Shown: positions 1 to 5,123 of the stretch, in pieces
Numbering within the stretch: position 1 is the first letter of the stretch
Layout: every line of letters starts with the position of its first letter
Source: Verrucomicrobia bacterium 12-59-8
GTDB lineage: Bacteria; Verrucomicrobiota; Verrucomicrobiae; Verrucomicrobiales; Verrucomicrobiaceae
Length of the DNA stretch: 5,145 nt
Assembly: GCA_002279765.1 (NCBI GenBank)
Contig: NCCR01000239.1
Span: forward strand, 1 to 5,145
Direction: 5' to 3'
Position numbers and translations under genes: made by a program
Notes under the pieces: model-generated
Seen by the model: only the letters and a program-made list of their open reading frames with translations
The model's database searches: none
What the model was told of the DNA's origin: nothing

Positions 1-96
1 GAGCGGCCACACGCGGCGGACGAAGAGGGCTTCCGCTTCTTCTGCATGCAGGGAAGAAACGGCGAGAAGGAAGAGTATGAAAATTTTGCCGGTCAT
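1..96 (-). CDS. Secreted PSCyt1/DUF1549/DUF1553-type protein, N-terminal fragment
   Basis: Only the first 32 codons are present; the gene runs off the left edge. The start is the ATG at 96-94. Residues 2-18 form a signal peptide: a single Lys at position 4, a hydrophobic core (IFILFLLAV) and a likely cleavage after SLHA (residue 18). The mature start, EEAEALFVRRVWPL, closely resembles the beginning of planctomycete/verrucomicrobial proteins that carry a PSCyt1 cytochrome-like domain followed by DUF1549 and DUF1553. In that family this segment leads into a CxxCH haem-type motif, which would lie just outside the window. Such proteins are large and exported, and their biochemical role is poorly defined. 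No strong Shine-Dalgarno is visible upstream. It lies 351 bases downstream of the FecR/LamG gene on the same strand, consistent with membership of the sigma-factor locus. The call rests on a short stretch, so another secreted protein cannot be excluded. Confidence 0.62.
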   Translation of the reverse strand, partial: MTGKIFILFLLAVSSLHAEEAEALFVRRVWPL

Positions 97-109
97 GGCT
101 GGTGAATAA

Positions 110-286
110 AAGGTAAACAAGCGGACTTGGTTAAGGGCGGCCTACGAGAGTCTGAGCGCGCTGTCTGATCACGGTGCCGATGTGCGGCGGCACTTTTTGC
201 AGACGCTGCTGATGGGCATTGGATGCGGCGGAGTCTTGGGTTTGCTTTCCGGTTGCTGGTTTGGTGACCCACGGTCGCCTCGCTGA
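110..286 (+). other. Plus-strand open frame with lipoprotein-like signal (doubtful)
   Basis: After the TAA at 107-109 the plus frame stays open for 58 codons, to the TGA at 284-286. There is no ATG near its beginning. The first plausible start is the GTG at 182-184, giving a 34-residue peptide that begins MRRHFLQTLL. This peptide has two arginines, a hydrophobic stretch and a lipobox-like LLSGC ending at about residue 27, then stops seven residues later inside the hairpin repeat. It could be the remnant of a lipoprotein gene truncated by the repeat, or chance. It runs against the direction of all the other genes, and no ribosome binding site is evident. Confidence 0.15.
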
Positions 287-350
287 GGCTCGGCTGACCC
301 TGGGCTGGCAGCCCCTTTGGGGCTGGAGTATGGCGGAGCGGGGTGGCGAA
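265..350. repeat. Hairpin-rich element, probable dispersed repeat
   Basis: Two perfect inverted repeats lie close together: GCCTC-gct-GAGGC at 277-289 and CAGCCCC-ttt-GGGGCTG at 309-325. The text around them (for example GAGGCTCGGCTGACCCTGGG) resembles short intergenic repeats I associate with verrucomicrobial and planctomycete genomes. That resemblance is from memory and the boundaries are approximate. No flanking target-site duplication or coding capacity was seen. Confidence 0.4.
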
Positions 351-447
351 AGCTGACGCTGGTCTGACAGGCAAGTTCTGGGCGGAGGGCACGATGCAGC
401 GGCAGGTGCGAGGTGAATGAAGCAGCACCTTAACTGGGCCATGCATG

Positions 448-1986
448 TCAGTCAGGTTTGCCATGGGTGTAGAGGTTGCTGATTTCAGAAGCATTCAACG
501 CGGCACTGAAAATGGCGAATTCGTCGATGGCACCATTGAGATTGCGGATGGGGAACTGGTGGCCTTGGGTGGGCAGGCCCCAGTTGCCGATTTCACAGGG
601 GCCGAAAACAATGGCGCGACCGGGCTGGTGCAGCGGGGAGATTTCGTGGCCCACGGGCTGACCGTCGAAGTACTGGATGACCGCGCCATGGGTGTTGTCA
701 TAGGTCACCGCGAGGTGATGCCAGCGGCCGAGGCTGTCGGCGGTGAAGACGGGCTTGCTGTAGTAGATCTGATTGTGCTTGGCGTTCTTCGCGGTTTCTG
801 CGGGACGATATATGATGGAGAACATGAGGCTGCCATCTTCGTAGATCTGCCAGTGGGGTTCGCCGTTGTCGTAGCCGTCGGTGAGCAGCAGGGAGTTGTA
901 TTTTTTGTCCACGGAATCGACTTTGACCCAACAGGCGAGGGTGAGGGCCTGATAGGTGCCGTCGAGATTCAGACGCACGCGGTCGCCGGGGCGCTTGAAC
1001 TCCAGTGCGGTTTTTTCCGGCCAGCGGCCCTGAGTCCAGGCGGCACCGACAGCGCCACCGGCGCGCTGGGGATGGCGTGGTTCGGTGAAGTTTTTCACAA
1101 GGCGGTCCCAGCGATCGTCCTCCAGAAATTTGAAGGTGTAGTAGGCGATGAGGCGGGGATCTTTGCACATCTGCTGCGACCACTGCTGCCACTCAGTGAA
1201 GCGCTGGGTGTCGCGTTGTTTCACGAGGCCATGCAACTCGCTGATGGAGAGGAAATCCTGTGGTGAGACGGAGGTGGTCTTGGCTGAGGACAAGGACATG
1301 CCTTGTTTCAAACTGGCGGATGTCTGAGCGTTTGTGTGGGCGATCACTTCTCCTTCGAAGACATGCACGGCGCTGGTGTTGTCCTTCACATTGAGTGCGA
1401 ATTCGGTGCCGAGATCTTCCAGCTTCATGCCGGGGGCGTGCATGAGGAAGCCTTTGGCGGCAGGTGGCACATGGACGCGCACGCGACCGCTCAGGCAGCG
1501 TGCCTCCCAGGCGGAGAGGATTTCGATCTCGGCAGCGCCTTCGATCAGCGCTGTCGCGCCGCTGTAGAACTCGATCTGCGCGAGGCCCTGGGAGAGCTGG
1601 ATGGTGCCGGGCTTGAGTGTGTCGCCATTGCGGAGAGCGCTGCCGGTGAACTTGGCATCCATGGTCTGGCTGAGCATGGCGACGCCGTTCGATGTGGCTT
1701 CGGTTTCGCTGGAGCGCTGCGGCCAGAGGATGAAGGCGCAGGCGATGACTGCGGCGGCAGCGGTGAGGGCTGGAAGCCAGCGGCGGTGCGAGTGCCTGGG
1801 AGTGTTTTTTTGCAGGCGTCCGGTGTTTACCGTCGGCTGTTGGAGCAGGCGGGCGTGTTGATCGACGAGTTCGAGGTAACGCTGGCGTGCCTGCCAGTTG
1901 GAGCGCAGCAGGTCTTCGAGCTGGGCGTGTTGCTCAGGTGTGATTTCGCCTTCGATCTCGGCGTGGATGAGGGAGTCGAGTTTCAT
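448..1986 (-). CDS. FecR-domain transmembrane protein with C-terminal LamG domain (putative anti-sigma/sensor)
   Basis: A 512-residue single-pass membrane protein, inferred to regulate the sigma factor encoded just upstream. Residues 1-50 are a cytosolic helical segment (MKLDSLIHAEIEGEI onwards) like the N-terminal part of FecR-type regulators; no zinc-binding HxxxCxxC anti-sigma motif is present. Residues 62-69 are basic, followed by a membrane helix at about 70-88 (WLPALTAAAAVIACAFILW). Residues about 118-215 form a FecR domain, with GLAQIEFYSGATALIEGAAE (134-153), LEDLGTEFAL (189-198) and VHVFEGEV (207-214). Residues about 325-506 form a concanavalin-like LamG domain, with GRWHHLAVTYD (420-430), YFDGQPVG (439-446) and LNGAIDEFAIFSAAL (483-497). 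The ATG at 1986 is preferred over one 12 codons upstream because it has a GGAGGG ribosome site six bases away and makes an ATGA overlap with the sigma stop. LamG folds bind carbohydrates or proteins; the ligand here is unknown. Confidence 0.9.
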   Translation of the reverse strand: MKLDSLIHAEIEGEITPEQHAQLEDLLRSNWQARQRYLELVDQHARLLQQPTVNTGRLQKNTPRHSHRRWLPALTAAAAVIACAFILWPQRSSETEATSNGVAMLSQTMDAKFTGSALRNGDTLKPGTIQLSQGLAQIEFYSGATALIEGAAEIEILSAWEARCLSGRVRVHVPPAAKGFLMHAPGMKLEDLGTEFALNVKDNTSAVHVFEGEVIAHTNAQTSASLKQGMSLSSAKTTSVSPQDFLSISELHGLVKQRDTQRFTEWQQWSQQMCKDPRLIAYYTFKFLEDDRWDRLVKNFTEPRHPQRAGGAVGAAWTQGRWPEKTALEFKRPGDRVRLNLDGTYQALTLACWVKVDSVDKKYNSLLLTDGYDNGEPHWQIYEDGSLMFSIIYRPAETAKNAKHNQIYYSKPVFTADSLGRWHHLAVTYDNTHGAVIQYFDGQPVGHEISPLHQPGRAIVFGPCEIGNWGLPTQGHQFPIRNLNGAIDEFAIFSAALNASEISNLYTHGKPD

Positions 1987-2513
1987 GCGAGGCCCTCCGA
2001 TTGAAGCTGGAGCGTGACGCATTCATGCAGGCGCTGGCGCAGGAGTTCGAGATTGCGGAAGAGTGTGCGTCGTGTGAGGGCGAAACGGTGCATCATCTCC
2101 TCGGCGCTCTGGCGCATGGCGTAGCGTCTGGTGACGAGTTCCTGATCCTGCGCGGTGAGTTTTTGCAGGCAGGCGTCGAGCAGGCGCAGGCGTTCGTCGA
2201 GCCTGGGTTCGATGTGGGTGCGCTCGCTGGCGAGGAGGTCCATGACGTCTTCGCTGAAGAGGAGGGGAGAGCGTGCGGATTTCTCGCGGTGTTTTTGCAC
2301 CTGGAGATAGGCGAAGCGGTAGGCCCAGGGCAGGAAGGGGCGCGTGGCGTCGTACTCGGCGAATTTGCGATACAGCGCGAGACTCGTCTCCTGCAGGATG
2401 TCGCGTGCGTCTGCTTCGCGCGGGACGAGACTGAAGATGTAACGAAACAACGGCTCCTGATGCTGTGTGAGCAGGAGGACGAGGGTTTCGGTGGAGGTGG
2501 GCGAGTCTGACAT
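1983..2513 (-). CDS. ECF RNA polymerase sigma factor (Rhodopirellula/Verrucomicrobium-type)
   Basis: A 176-residue sigma-70-family factor that would direct RNA polymerase to a specific promoter set. Region 2 spans about residues 12-80: the core-binding segment includes READARDILQETSLALYRKF (32-51) and the -10 recognition helix is around PWAYRFAYLQVQKHREK (62-78). Region 4 spans about 105-165 and contains the helix-turn-helix (RQSAEEMMHRFALTRRTLFRN, from about residue 134). There is no region 1.1 or 3, as expected for the extracytoplasmic-function class, and the length is normal. The start was set at ATG 2513 (MSDSPTSTET) rather than the first in-frame ATG at 2579, because the extra 22 residues (MASKRDALFWHC onwards) do not look like sigma sequence and overlap a candidate promoter. 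The stop codon overlaps the FecR/LamG start by four bases, implying translational coupling and a cognate regulator pair. Family-level identity is secure; targets are unknown. Confidence 0.93.
   Translation of the reverse strand: MSDSPTSTETLVLLLTQHQEPLFRYIFSLVPREADARDILQETSLALYRKFAEYDATRPFLPWAYRFAYLQVQKHREKSARSPLLFSEDVMDLLASERTHIEPRLDERLRLLDACLQKLTAQDQELVTRRYAMRQSAEEMMHRFALTRRTLFRNLELLRQRLHECVTLQLQSEGLA
1993..1998 (-). promoter_or_regulatory. Ribosome binding site of the FecR/LamG gene
   Basis: The minus strand reads GGAGGG six bases before the ATG at 1986. It lies inside the last codons of the sigma gene. It is the clearest Shine-Dalgarno in the window and decides the start of the FecR/LamG protein in favour of MKLDSLIH. 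Confidence 0.75.
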
Positions 2514-2554
2514 GGGCACAGTGTATTCCCGGTGAGGGGCGGTGCAGTGCCAAA

Positions 2555-2583
2555 ATAATGCATCACGTTTTGATGCCACTCAA
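2555..2583 (-). promoter_or_regulatory. Candidate promoter of the sigma/FecR operon
   Basis: On the minus strand TTGAGT (2583-2578) and CATTAT (2560-2555) are separated by 17 bases; each matches four of six positions of the housekeeping -35 and -10 hexamers. Transcription would begin near 2548, about 35 bases before the sigma start codon. The spacer carries an inverted repeat that could be an operator. The matches are modest, and an ECF-type autoregulated promoter is an alternative. Confidence 0.3.
2560..2576. repeat. Inverted repeat in the sigma promoter spacer (possible operator)
   Basis: GCATCA (2560-2565) and TGATGC (2571-2576) form a perfect 6-bp dyad around a 5-base centre. It falls almost entirely between the candidate -35 and -10 hexamers, touching the -10, where a bound regulator could block transcription. 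The dyad is seen directly; its function is inferred. Confidence 0.3.
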
Positions 2584-2603
2584 ACGGACCAGAGTTGCTT
2601 GCG

Positions 2604-2989
2604 CTATGTCAGGGAGTCCGAGAACGTTTGAAAGGCTTTCACCTCCTCCTCCGTGGCCACCCGGCGACAATATGACCTGCGAGGCTGCGGACGATGAAGG
2701 CTTGCTCGGCTGGCAGATTCATTCGTTTGATCACCAAAGCGATGATGGCGGAAAAGGTGTTGCCATTGTAGAAGCAAAAGGGTGCCATGCGGTGGCAACG
2801 ACGGCACAAGGTCACAGCATCGGCCAGACTCATCGCCGACAAATGTTCTGACTCTCAGAATGTTTTCGTGGCGGCGTGTCCGTCAGACGTAGGCTTGTGC
2901 AGCGCATGTTTGGCCTCGCAAAGACCACAGTTCAGAGTGGTGACGATCTCCCAAGTGAAGGATGCGAGCCACGGTCGTGAGCGGCTCAT
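2604..2989 (-). pseudogene. Decayed gene for a small CxxC (zinc-ribbon/HNH-like) protein
   Basis: Three protein-like pieces lie end to end. The first runs from ATG 2989 for 44 codons (MSRSRPWLASF to HAATKTF) and ends at TGA 2857-2855. The same frame then continues without interruption for 64 codons (ESEHLSAMSLADAVTLCRRC to SLAGHIVAG) to a GGG at 2662-2660. The reading then moves to another frame for VATEEEVKAFQTFSDSLT, ending at TAG 2606-2604. Restoring one G in the G-run and ignoring the TGA gives one 128-residue protein. In it CGLC (residues 21-24) and CRRC (62-65) would pair as a zinc site; VTLCRRCH resembles the second Cys pair of HNH-type zinc folds, but no HNH catalytic histidines are convincing. 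It begins three bases after the stop of the 63-residue gene upstream, so the two were probably co-transcribed. Alternatives are a sequencing error in the G-run, or a shorter live gene starting at ATG 2833. Confidence 0.45.
2846..2860. repeat. Perfect hairpin over the in-frame TGA
   Basis: TTCTGA and TCAGAA form a 6-bp perfect dyad with a 3-base loop. On the minus strand it contains the TGA that interrupts the CxxC gene. On the plus strand it is followed by TGTTTT, so a weak terminator reading rightward is conceivable, although the stem is short and AT-containing. Confidence 0.3.
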
Positions 2990-2992
2990 TTT

Positions 2993-3184
2993 TCAGGGCT
3001 TCTTTGCTGCCTGGGCTGCTTTGATCTTCTTCAGCTCATTGACTCCCGCGCTCTTGAGGAAACCTTTGCCTGTCTTGGCGTAGATGGGCTCTGCCGAGAA
3101 GCGATCCTGCATTTCGAGACCGATCTCAAGCAACTCGCGCAGGAGGGTGTCGTCGCTAGGTTTGGTGGCGGTCACCGCTTTCAT
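2993..3184 (-). CDS. Small protein of unknown function, 63 residues
   Basis: I do not recognise this protein. Residues 9-30 are predicted to form an amphipathic, acidic helix (DDTLLRELLEIGLEMQDRF at 11-29). A Gly/Lys turn (YAKTGKGFLKSAG) and a strongly basic tail (ELKKIKAAQAAKKP) follow. There is no signal peptide, membrane segment or cysteine. The acidic-helix/basic-tail layout could suit a nucleic-acid- or partner-binding protein such as an antitoxin, but no family motif supports this. The reading is plausible because its opposite-strand frames are not protein-like and because the next reading frame begins only three bases after its stop. It starts about 60 bases after the DUF1501 stop on the same strand. 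No Shine-Dalgarno is visible; the bases before the ATG are ACTACCACC. Confidence 0.6.
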   Translation of the reverse strand: MKAVTATKPSDDTLLRELLEIGLEMQDRFSAEPIYAKTGKGFLKSAGVNELKKIKAAQAAKKP

Positions 3185-3190
3185 GGTGGT

Positions 3191-3219
3191 AGTTTAACAT
3201 GACTAATGATTTCCGGCAA
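3191..3219 (-). promoter_or_regulatory. Candidate promoter for a leaderless transcript of the 63-residue gene
   Basis: The minus strand reads TTGCCG (3219-3214), a 17-base spacer, then TAAACT (3196-3191); each hexamer matches four of six consensus positions. The -10 ends only six bases before the ATG at 3184, so the transcript would start at or next to the start codon. That would fit the lack of a ribosome binding site. The evidence is weak. Confidence 0.22.
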
Positions 3220-3244
3220 TGCTGCTTTCACACAGGCTTGGGCG

Positions 3245-4714
3245 TCACGCGAGCATCTGCTTGATCACATGGCCCTCCACGTTCGTGAGGCGGCGCTGGA
3301 CGCCGTTGTGCTCGAAGGTGAGGCGCTCGTGATCGAGGCCGAGGAGGTGGAGGATGGTGGCGTTGAAGTCGTAGAGGGGGTGGATGTCTGTGACGGCCTT
3401 CTGGCCGAGTTCATCGGTTTCTCCACAGCTCACGCCGGGCTTCACGCCGGCACCGGTCATCCAGCAGGTGAAGCCGTCGGGATTGTGATCGCGGCCTTTG
3501 GCCCCTTTTTGGAAGAAGGGCATGCGGCCAAATTCGGTACACCAGACGACGAGGGTGTCTTCGAGCAGGCCGCGTGATTTGAGATCGCGAATGAGCGCGG
3601 CTGCGGGTTGATCGAGGATGGGTGCGTGAACGTCGTACTGTTCCTTGAGGGCGTTGTGGCCGTCCCAGTTCAGCTTGCCGCCGCTGGCGTAGGCACCGTT
3701 GAAGAGCTGCACAAAGCGCACGCCTTTTTCGATGAGGCGACGGGCGAGGATGCAGTTTTTGGCGAAGGCGGCTTTGTCGGCGTTATGCGTGTCGTCGGCA
3801 CCGTAGAGTTTCAGGATGTGCGCGGGTTCGGTGCTGAGATCGCTGATCTCCGGCACGCTGAGCTGCATGCGTGCGGCGAGTTCGTAGCTGGCGATACGGG
3901 CTGCGAGTTTGCCATCGCCGGGATGGGCTTCTAGATGGCGTGCGTTCATGCGCTGGAGCAGGGAGCGCGCGGCCTGATCTGTGGCGGGAGAGACACCCGG
4001 TGCGGCGAGATGGCGCACGGGGGCTTTGGAGCTCATGGTGGTGCCTTGAAACGCGGCTGGAAGGAAGCCGGGGCCCCAGTTGTTCGCGCCATTCTGGGGC
4101 ACGCCGCGCGGATCGGGAATGGCGACGTAGGATGGGAGGTCCTGATTCTCGCTGCCGAGCGCGTAGGTGGTCCATGCGCCGAGGGAAGGGAAGCCATCGA
4201 GATTGAAACCGGTGGAGAGGAAGTTTTCGGCTGGGCCGTGGGTGTTCGACTTGCTGGTCAGCGAGTGTACGAAGGCGAAATCATCCGTCAGCTCCGCGAG
4301 ATGCGGGATCATGTCGCTGACCCATTTGCCGGTCTGGCCGCGCTGGCGGAAGGCGTACTGTGGGCGTGCGAGATTGCCTGCGGGGCCTTGGAAGGTGACG
4401 GCGGGGCCGCCGGGCAGAGGCTTGTCGTCCCACTTGATGAGTTCGGGTTTGTAGTCCCAGGTTTCGAGCTGGCTGACGGCTCCGGCGCAGAAGATGACGA
4501 CGACGTTTTTTGCCTTGGCTGGGAAATGCGGCTGGCGTGGTGCGTAGGGGCGGGCGGGATCAATGATGGGGCTGTCTGCCGCGAGCAGGCCATCGAGGCC
4601 GAGGAGATTGGTCAATGCGACGGAGCCGAGAGCCGTGGCGCTGCTGGAAAGAAAGCGGCGGCGGTCGAGCAGTGCGTGCCCTGCGGGGGAGAGGTGTTCG
4701 GAGGGAAGGGGCAT
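3245..4714 (-). CDS. DUF1501 family protein with Tat signal
   Basis: A 489-residue exported protein of the DUF1501 family (alkaline-phosphatase/sulfatase-like fold), of about the usual length. A twin-arginine leader is clear: [14 protein letters not shown] at 17-30, a hydrophobic stretch ([15 protein letters not shown]) and a likely cleavage around LLAADS (43-48). Family features follow in order: [20 protein letters not shown] (71-90), the [11 protein letters not shown] segment (159-169), [11 protein letters not shown] (330-340), [12 protein letters not shown] (388-399), GRDHNPDGF (407-415) and the closing [20 protein letters not shown] segment (443-462). In alkaline-phosphatase-like folds the Asp/His residues of such motifs bind metal, but no substrate is established for this family. 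DUF1501 genes commonly sit beside DUF1549/DUF1553 genes; here the nearest such gene is about 3.1 kb downstream, beyond the sigma/FecR pair. The start at ATG 4714 places the Tat motif normally, although the best ribosome-site-like sequence faces another ATG. Confidence 0.93.
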   Translation of the reverse strand: MPLPSEHLSPAGHALLDRRRFLSSSATALGSVALTNLLGLDGLLAADSPIIDPARPYAPRQPHFPAKAKNVVVIFCAGAVSQLETWDYKPELIKWDDKPLPGGPAVTFQGPAGNLARPQYAFRQRGQTGKWVSDMIPHLAELTDDFAFVHSLTSKSNTHGPAENFLSTGFNLDGFPSLGAWTTYALGSENQDLPSYVAIPDPRGVPQNGANNWGPGFLPAAFQGTTMSSKAPVRHLAAPGVSPATDQAARSLLQRMNARHLEAHPGDGKLAARIASYELAARMQLSVPEISDLSTEPAHILKLYGADDTHNADKAAFAKNCILARRLIEKGVRFVQLFNGAYASGGKLNWDGHNALKEQYDVHAPILDQPAAALIRDLKSRGLLEDTLVVWCTEFGRMPFFQKGAKGRDHNPDGFTCWMTGAGVKPGVSCGETDELGQKAVTDIHPLYDFNATILHLLGLDHERLTFEHNGVQRRLTNVEGHVIKQMLA

Positions 4715-4749
4715 CGGATGATGGTCTGATGAGAAGGTTCATCTGACAC

Positions 4750-4768
4750 TCTCCACAACGGGGGGAGA
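4750..4768 (-). promoter_or_regulatory. Ribosome-site-like GGAGAG within a short hairpin upstream of the DUF1501 gene
   Basis: On the minus strand GGAGAG (4755-4750) lies seven bases before an ATG at 4742 that is out of frame with DUF1501. It could pair with CTCCCC (4768-4763), with one wobble pair. The only ATG suiting the DUF1501 protein, at 4714, is 35 bases from it and has no Shine-Dalgarno of its own. This may be an upstream-reading-frame arrangement or chance. Confidence 0.25.
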
Positions 4769-4935
4769 TTTAACGATATAGCGTCTCGCAAAACTCATTT
4801 CTGTATCGAGCCGCTCTTACTTTGTAGGCTGGGTGTGTTTGGTGAGCTGCGTTTTTTCAACATCTGGCGACTGCCTCGACATACCGCCTGGCTTTGGGGC
4901 AGATAACCCTCTGGCGTTTATAACACGCTCACGCC

Positions 4936-5020
4936 GGGTGGGCTGTCGCCACACCCATCTACAGGCACGCAGGCTTCTCGTGGGCGATGGGTGTGTGAAG
5001 GCTTCCCGCATGCGATGCGG
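4936..5020. repeat. Cluster of overlapping hairpins (structured RNA or dispersed repeat)
   Basis: Three perfect or near-perfect dyads are packed into 85 bases. GGGTGGGC-tgtc-GCC-a-CACCC (4936-4956) has eight pairs and one bulged A. CACACCCATC (4950-4959) pairs over ten bases with GATGGGTGTG (4986-4995), with an inner CACG/CGTG helix (4966-4969 with 4979-4982). CCGCAT-gcg-ATGCGG lies at 5006-5020. The first two share bases 4950-4956 and so exclude each other. No T-run follows. The element could be a mobile or dispersed repeat, or a leader RNA of the DUF1501 transcript. Confidence 0.4.
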
Positions 5021-5095
5021 CGAGGTGACATTATCGTGGGCATGGCCCTTTGGTTCACGCGGGTCCTGCTAAACTAAAAACGGGCTATTGAAAAC

Positions 5096-5123
5096 TTGTT
5101 CACAGGCACTGCGTTTATTCACA
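5096..5123 (+). promoter_or_regulatory. Two DnaA-box-like nonamers
   Basis: TTGTTCACA (5096-5104) and TTATTCACA (5115-5123) are direct repeats 19 bases apart. The second fits the relaxed DnaA consensus TTATNCACA and the first differs at one base. A looser TGGTTCACG lies at 5051-5059. Two boxes alone do not make an origin, and the surrounding sequence is only modestly AT-rich. Confidence 0.2.

Larger units (their letters stand above)
97..447. other. Intergenic region between FecR/LamG gene and PSCyt1-type gene
   Basis: This stretch holds no convincing gene. The minus-strand open frames through it read as low-complexity Pro/Arg/Ser-rich peptides without domain signals. It contains two adjacent perfect hairpins (277-289 and 309-325) within a segment that looks like a dispersed repeat. 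It also contains a short plus-strand reading frame (110-286) with a lipoprotein-like end. Neither hairpin is followed by a T-run on either strand, so no clear intrinsic terminator ends the FecR/LamG transcript here. Confidence 0.6.

Noticed and set aside
309..325. Intrinsic terminator for the FecR/LamG transcript
   Set aside because: The 7-bp GC-rich stem is perfect, but no T-run follows on either strand.
93..494. Minus-strand open frame of 133 codons across the intergenic region
   Set aside because: It overlaps both the end of the FecR/LamG gene and the start of the PSCyt1-type gene out of frame. The product is low-complexity and crosses the hairpin repeat.
445..1266. Long plus-strand open frame of 273 codons
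   Set aside because: It is antisense to the FecR/LamG gene, whose minus-strand product has clear domains. The plus product is Val/Gly/Glu-rich with no motif, typical of a shadow frame in GC-rich sequence.
1303..2004. Plus-strand open frame of 233 codons
   Set aside because: Antisense shadow of the N-terminal half of the FecR/LamG gene; no domain-like sequence.
2001..2510. Plus-strand open frame of 169 codons
   Set aside because: Antisense to the sigma factor, which has unmistakable region 2 and region 4 sequence.
2855..2857. Selenocysteine recoding at the in-frame TGA
   Set aside because: The residue would sit in a KTF-x-ESE context with no redox motif, the following 6-bp hairpin is not a recognisable SECIS, and the reading frame is also broken downstream. 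Decay is simpler.
2558..3083. Plus-strand open frames of 97 and 98 codons opposite the CxxC pseudogene
   Set aside because: They overlap each other in different frames and show no motif. The minus strand reads as more protein-like, with paired CxxC motifs and operon-like spacing.
3935..4729. Plus-strand open frame of 264 codons
   Set aside because: Antisense shadow of the DUF1501 gene, whose Tat leader and family motifs fix the coding strand.
4817..5072. Overlapping 64- and 79-codon frames on both strands
   Set aside because: Both span the palindromic cluster and are Arg/Ser/Cys-rich without domain features; they are better explained by the repeat than by a gene.
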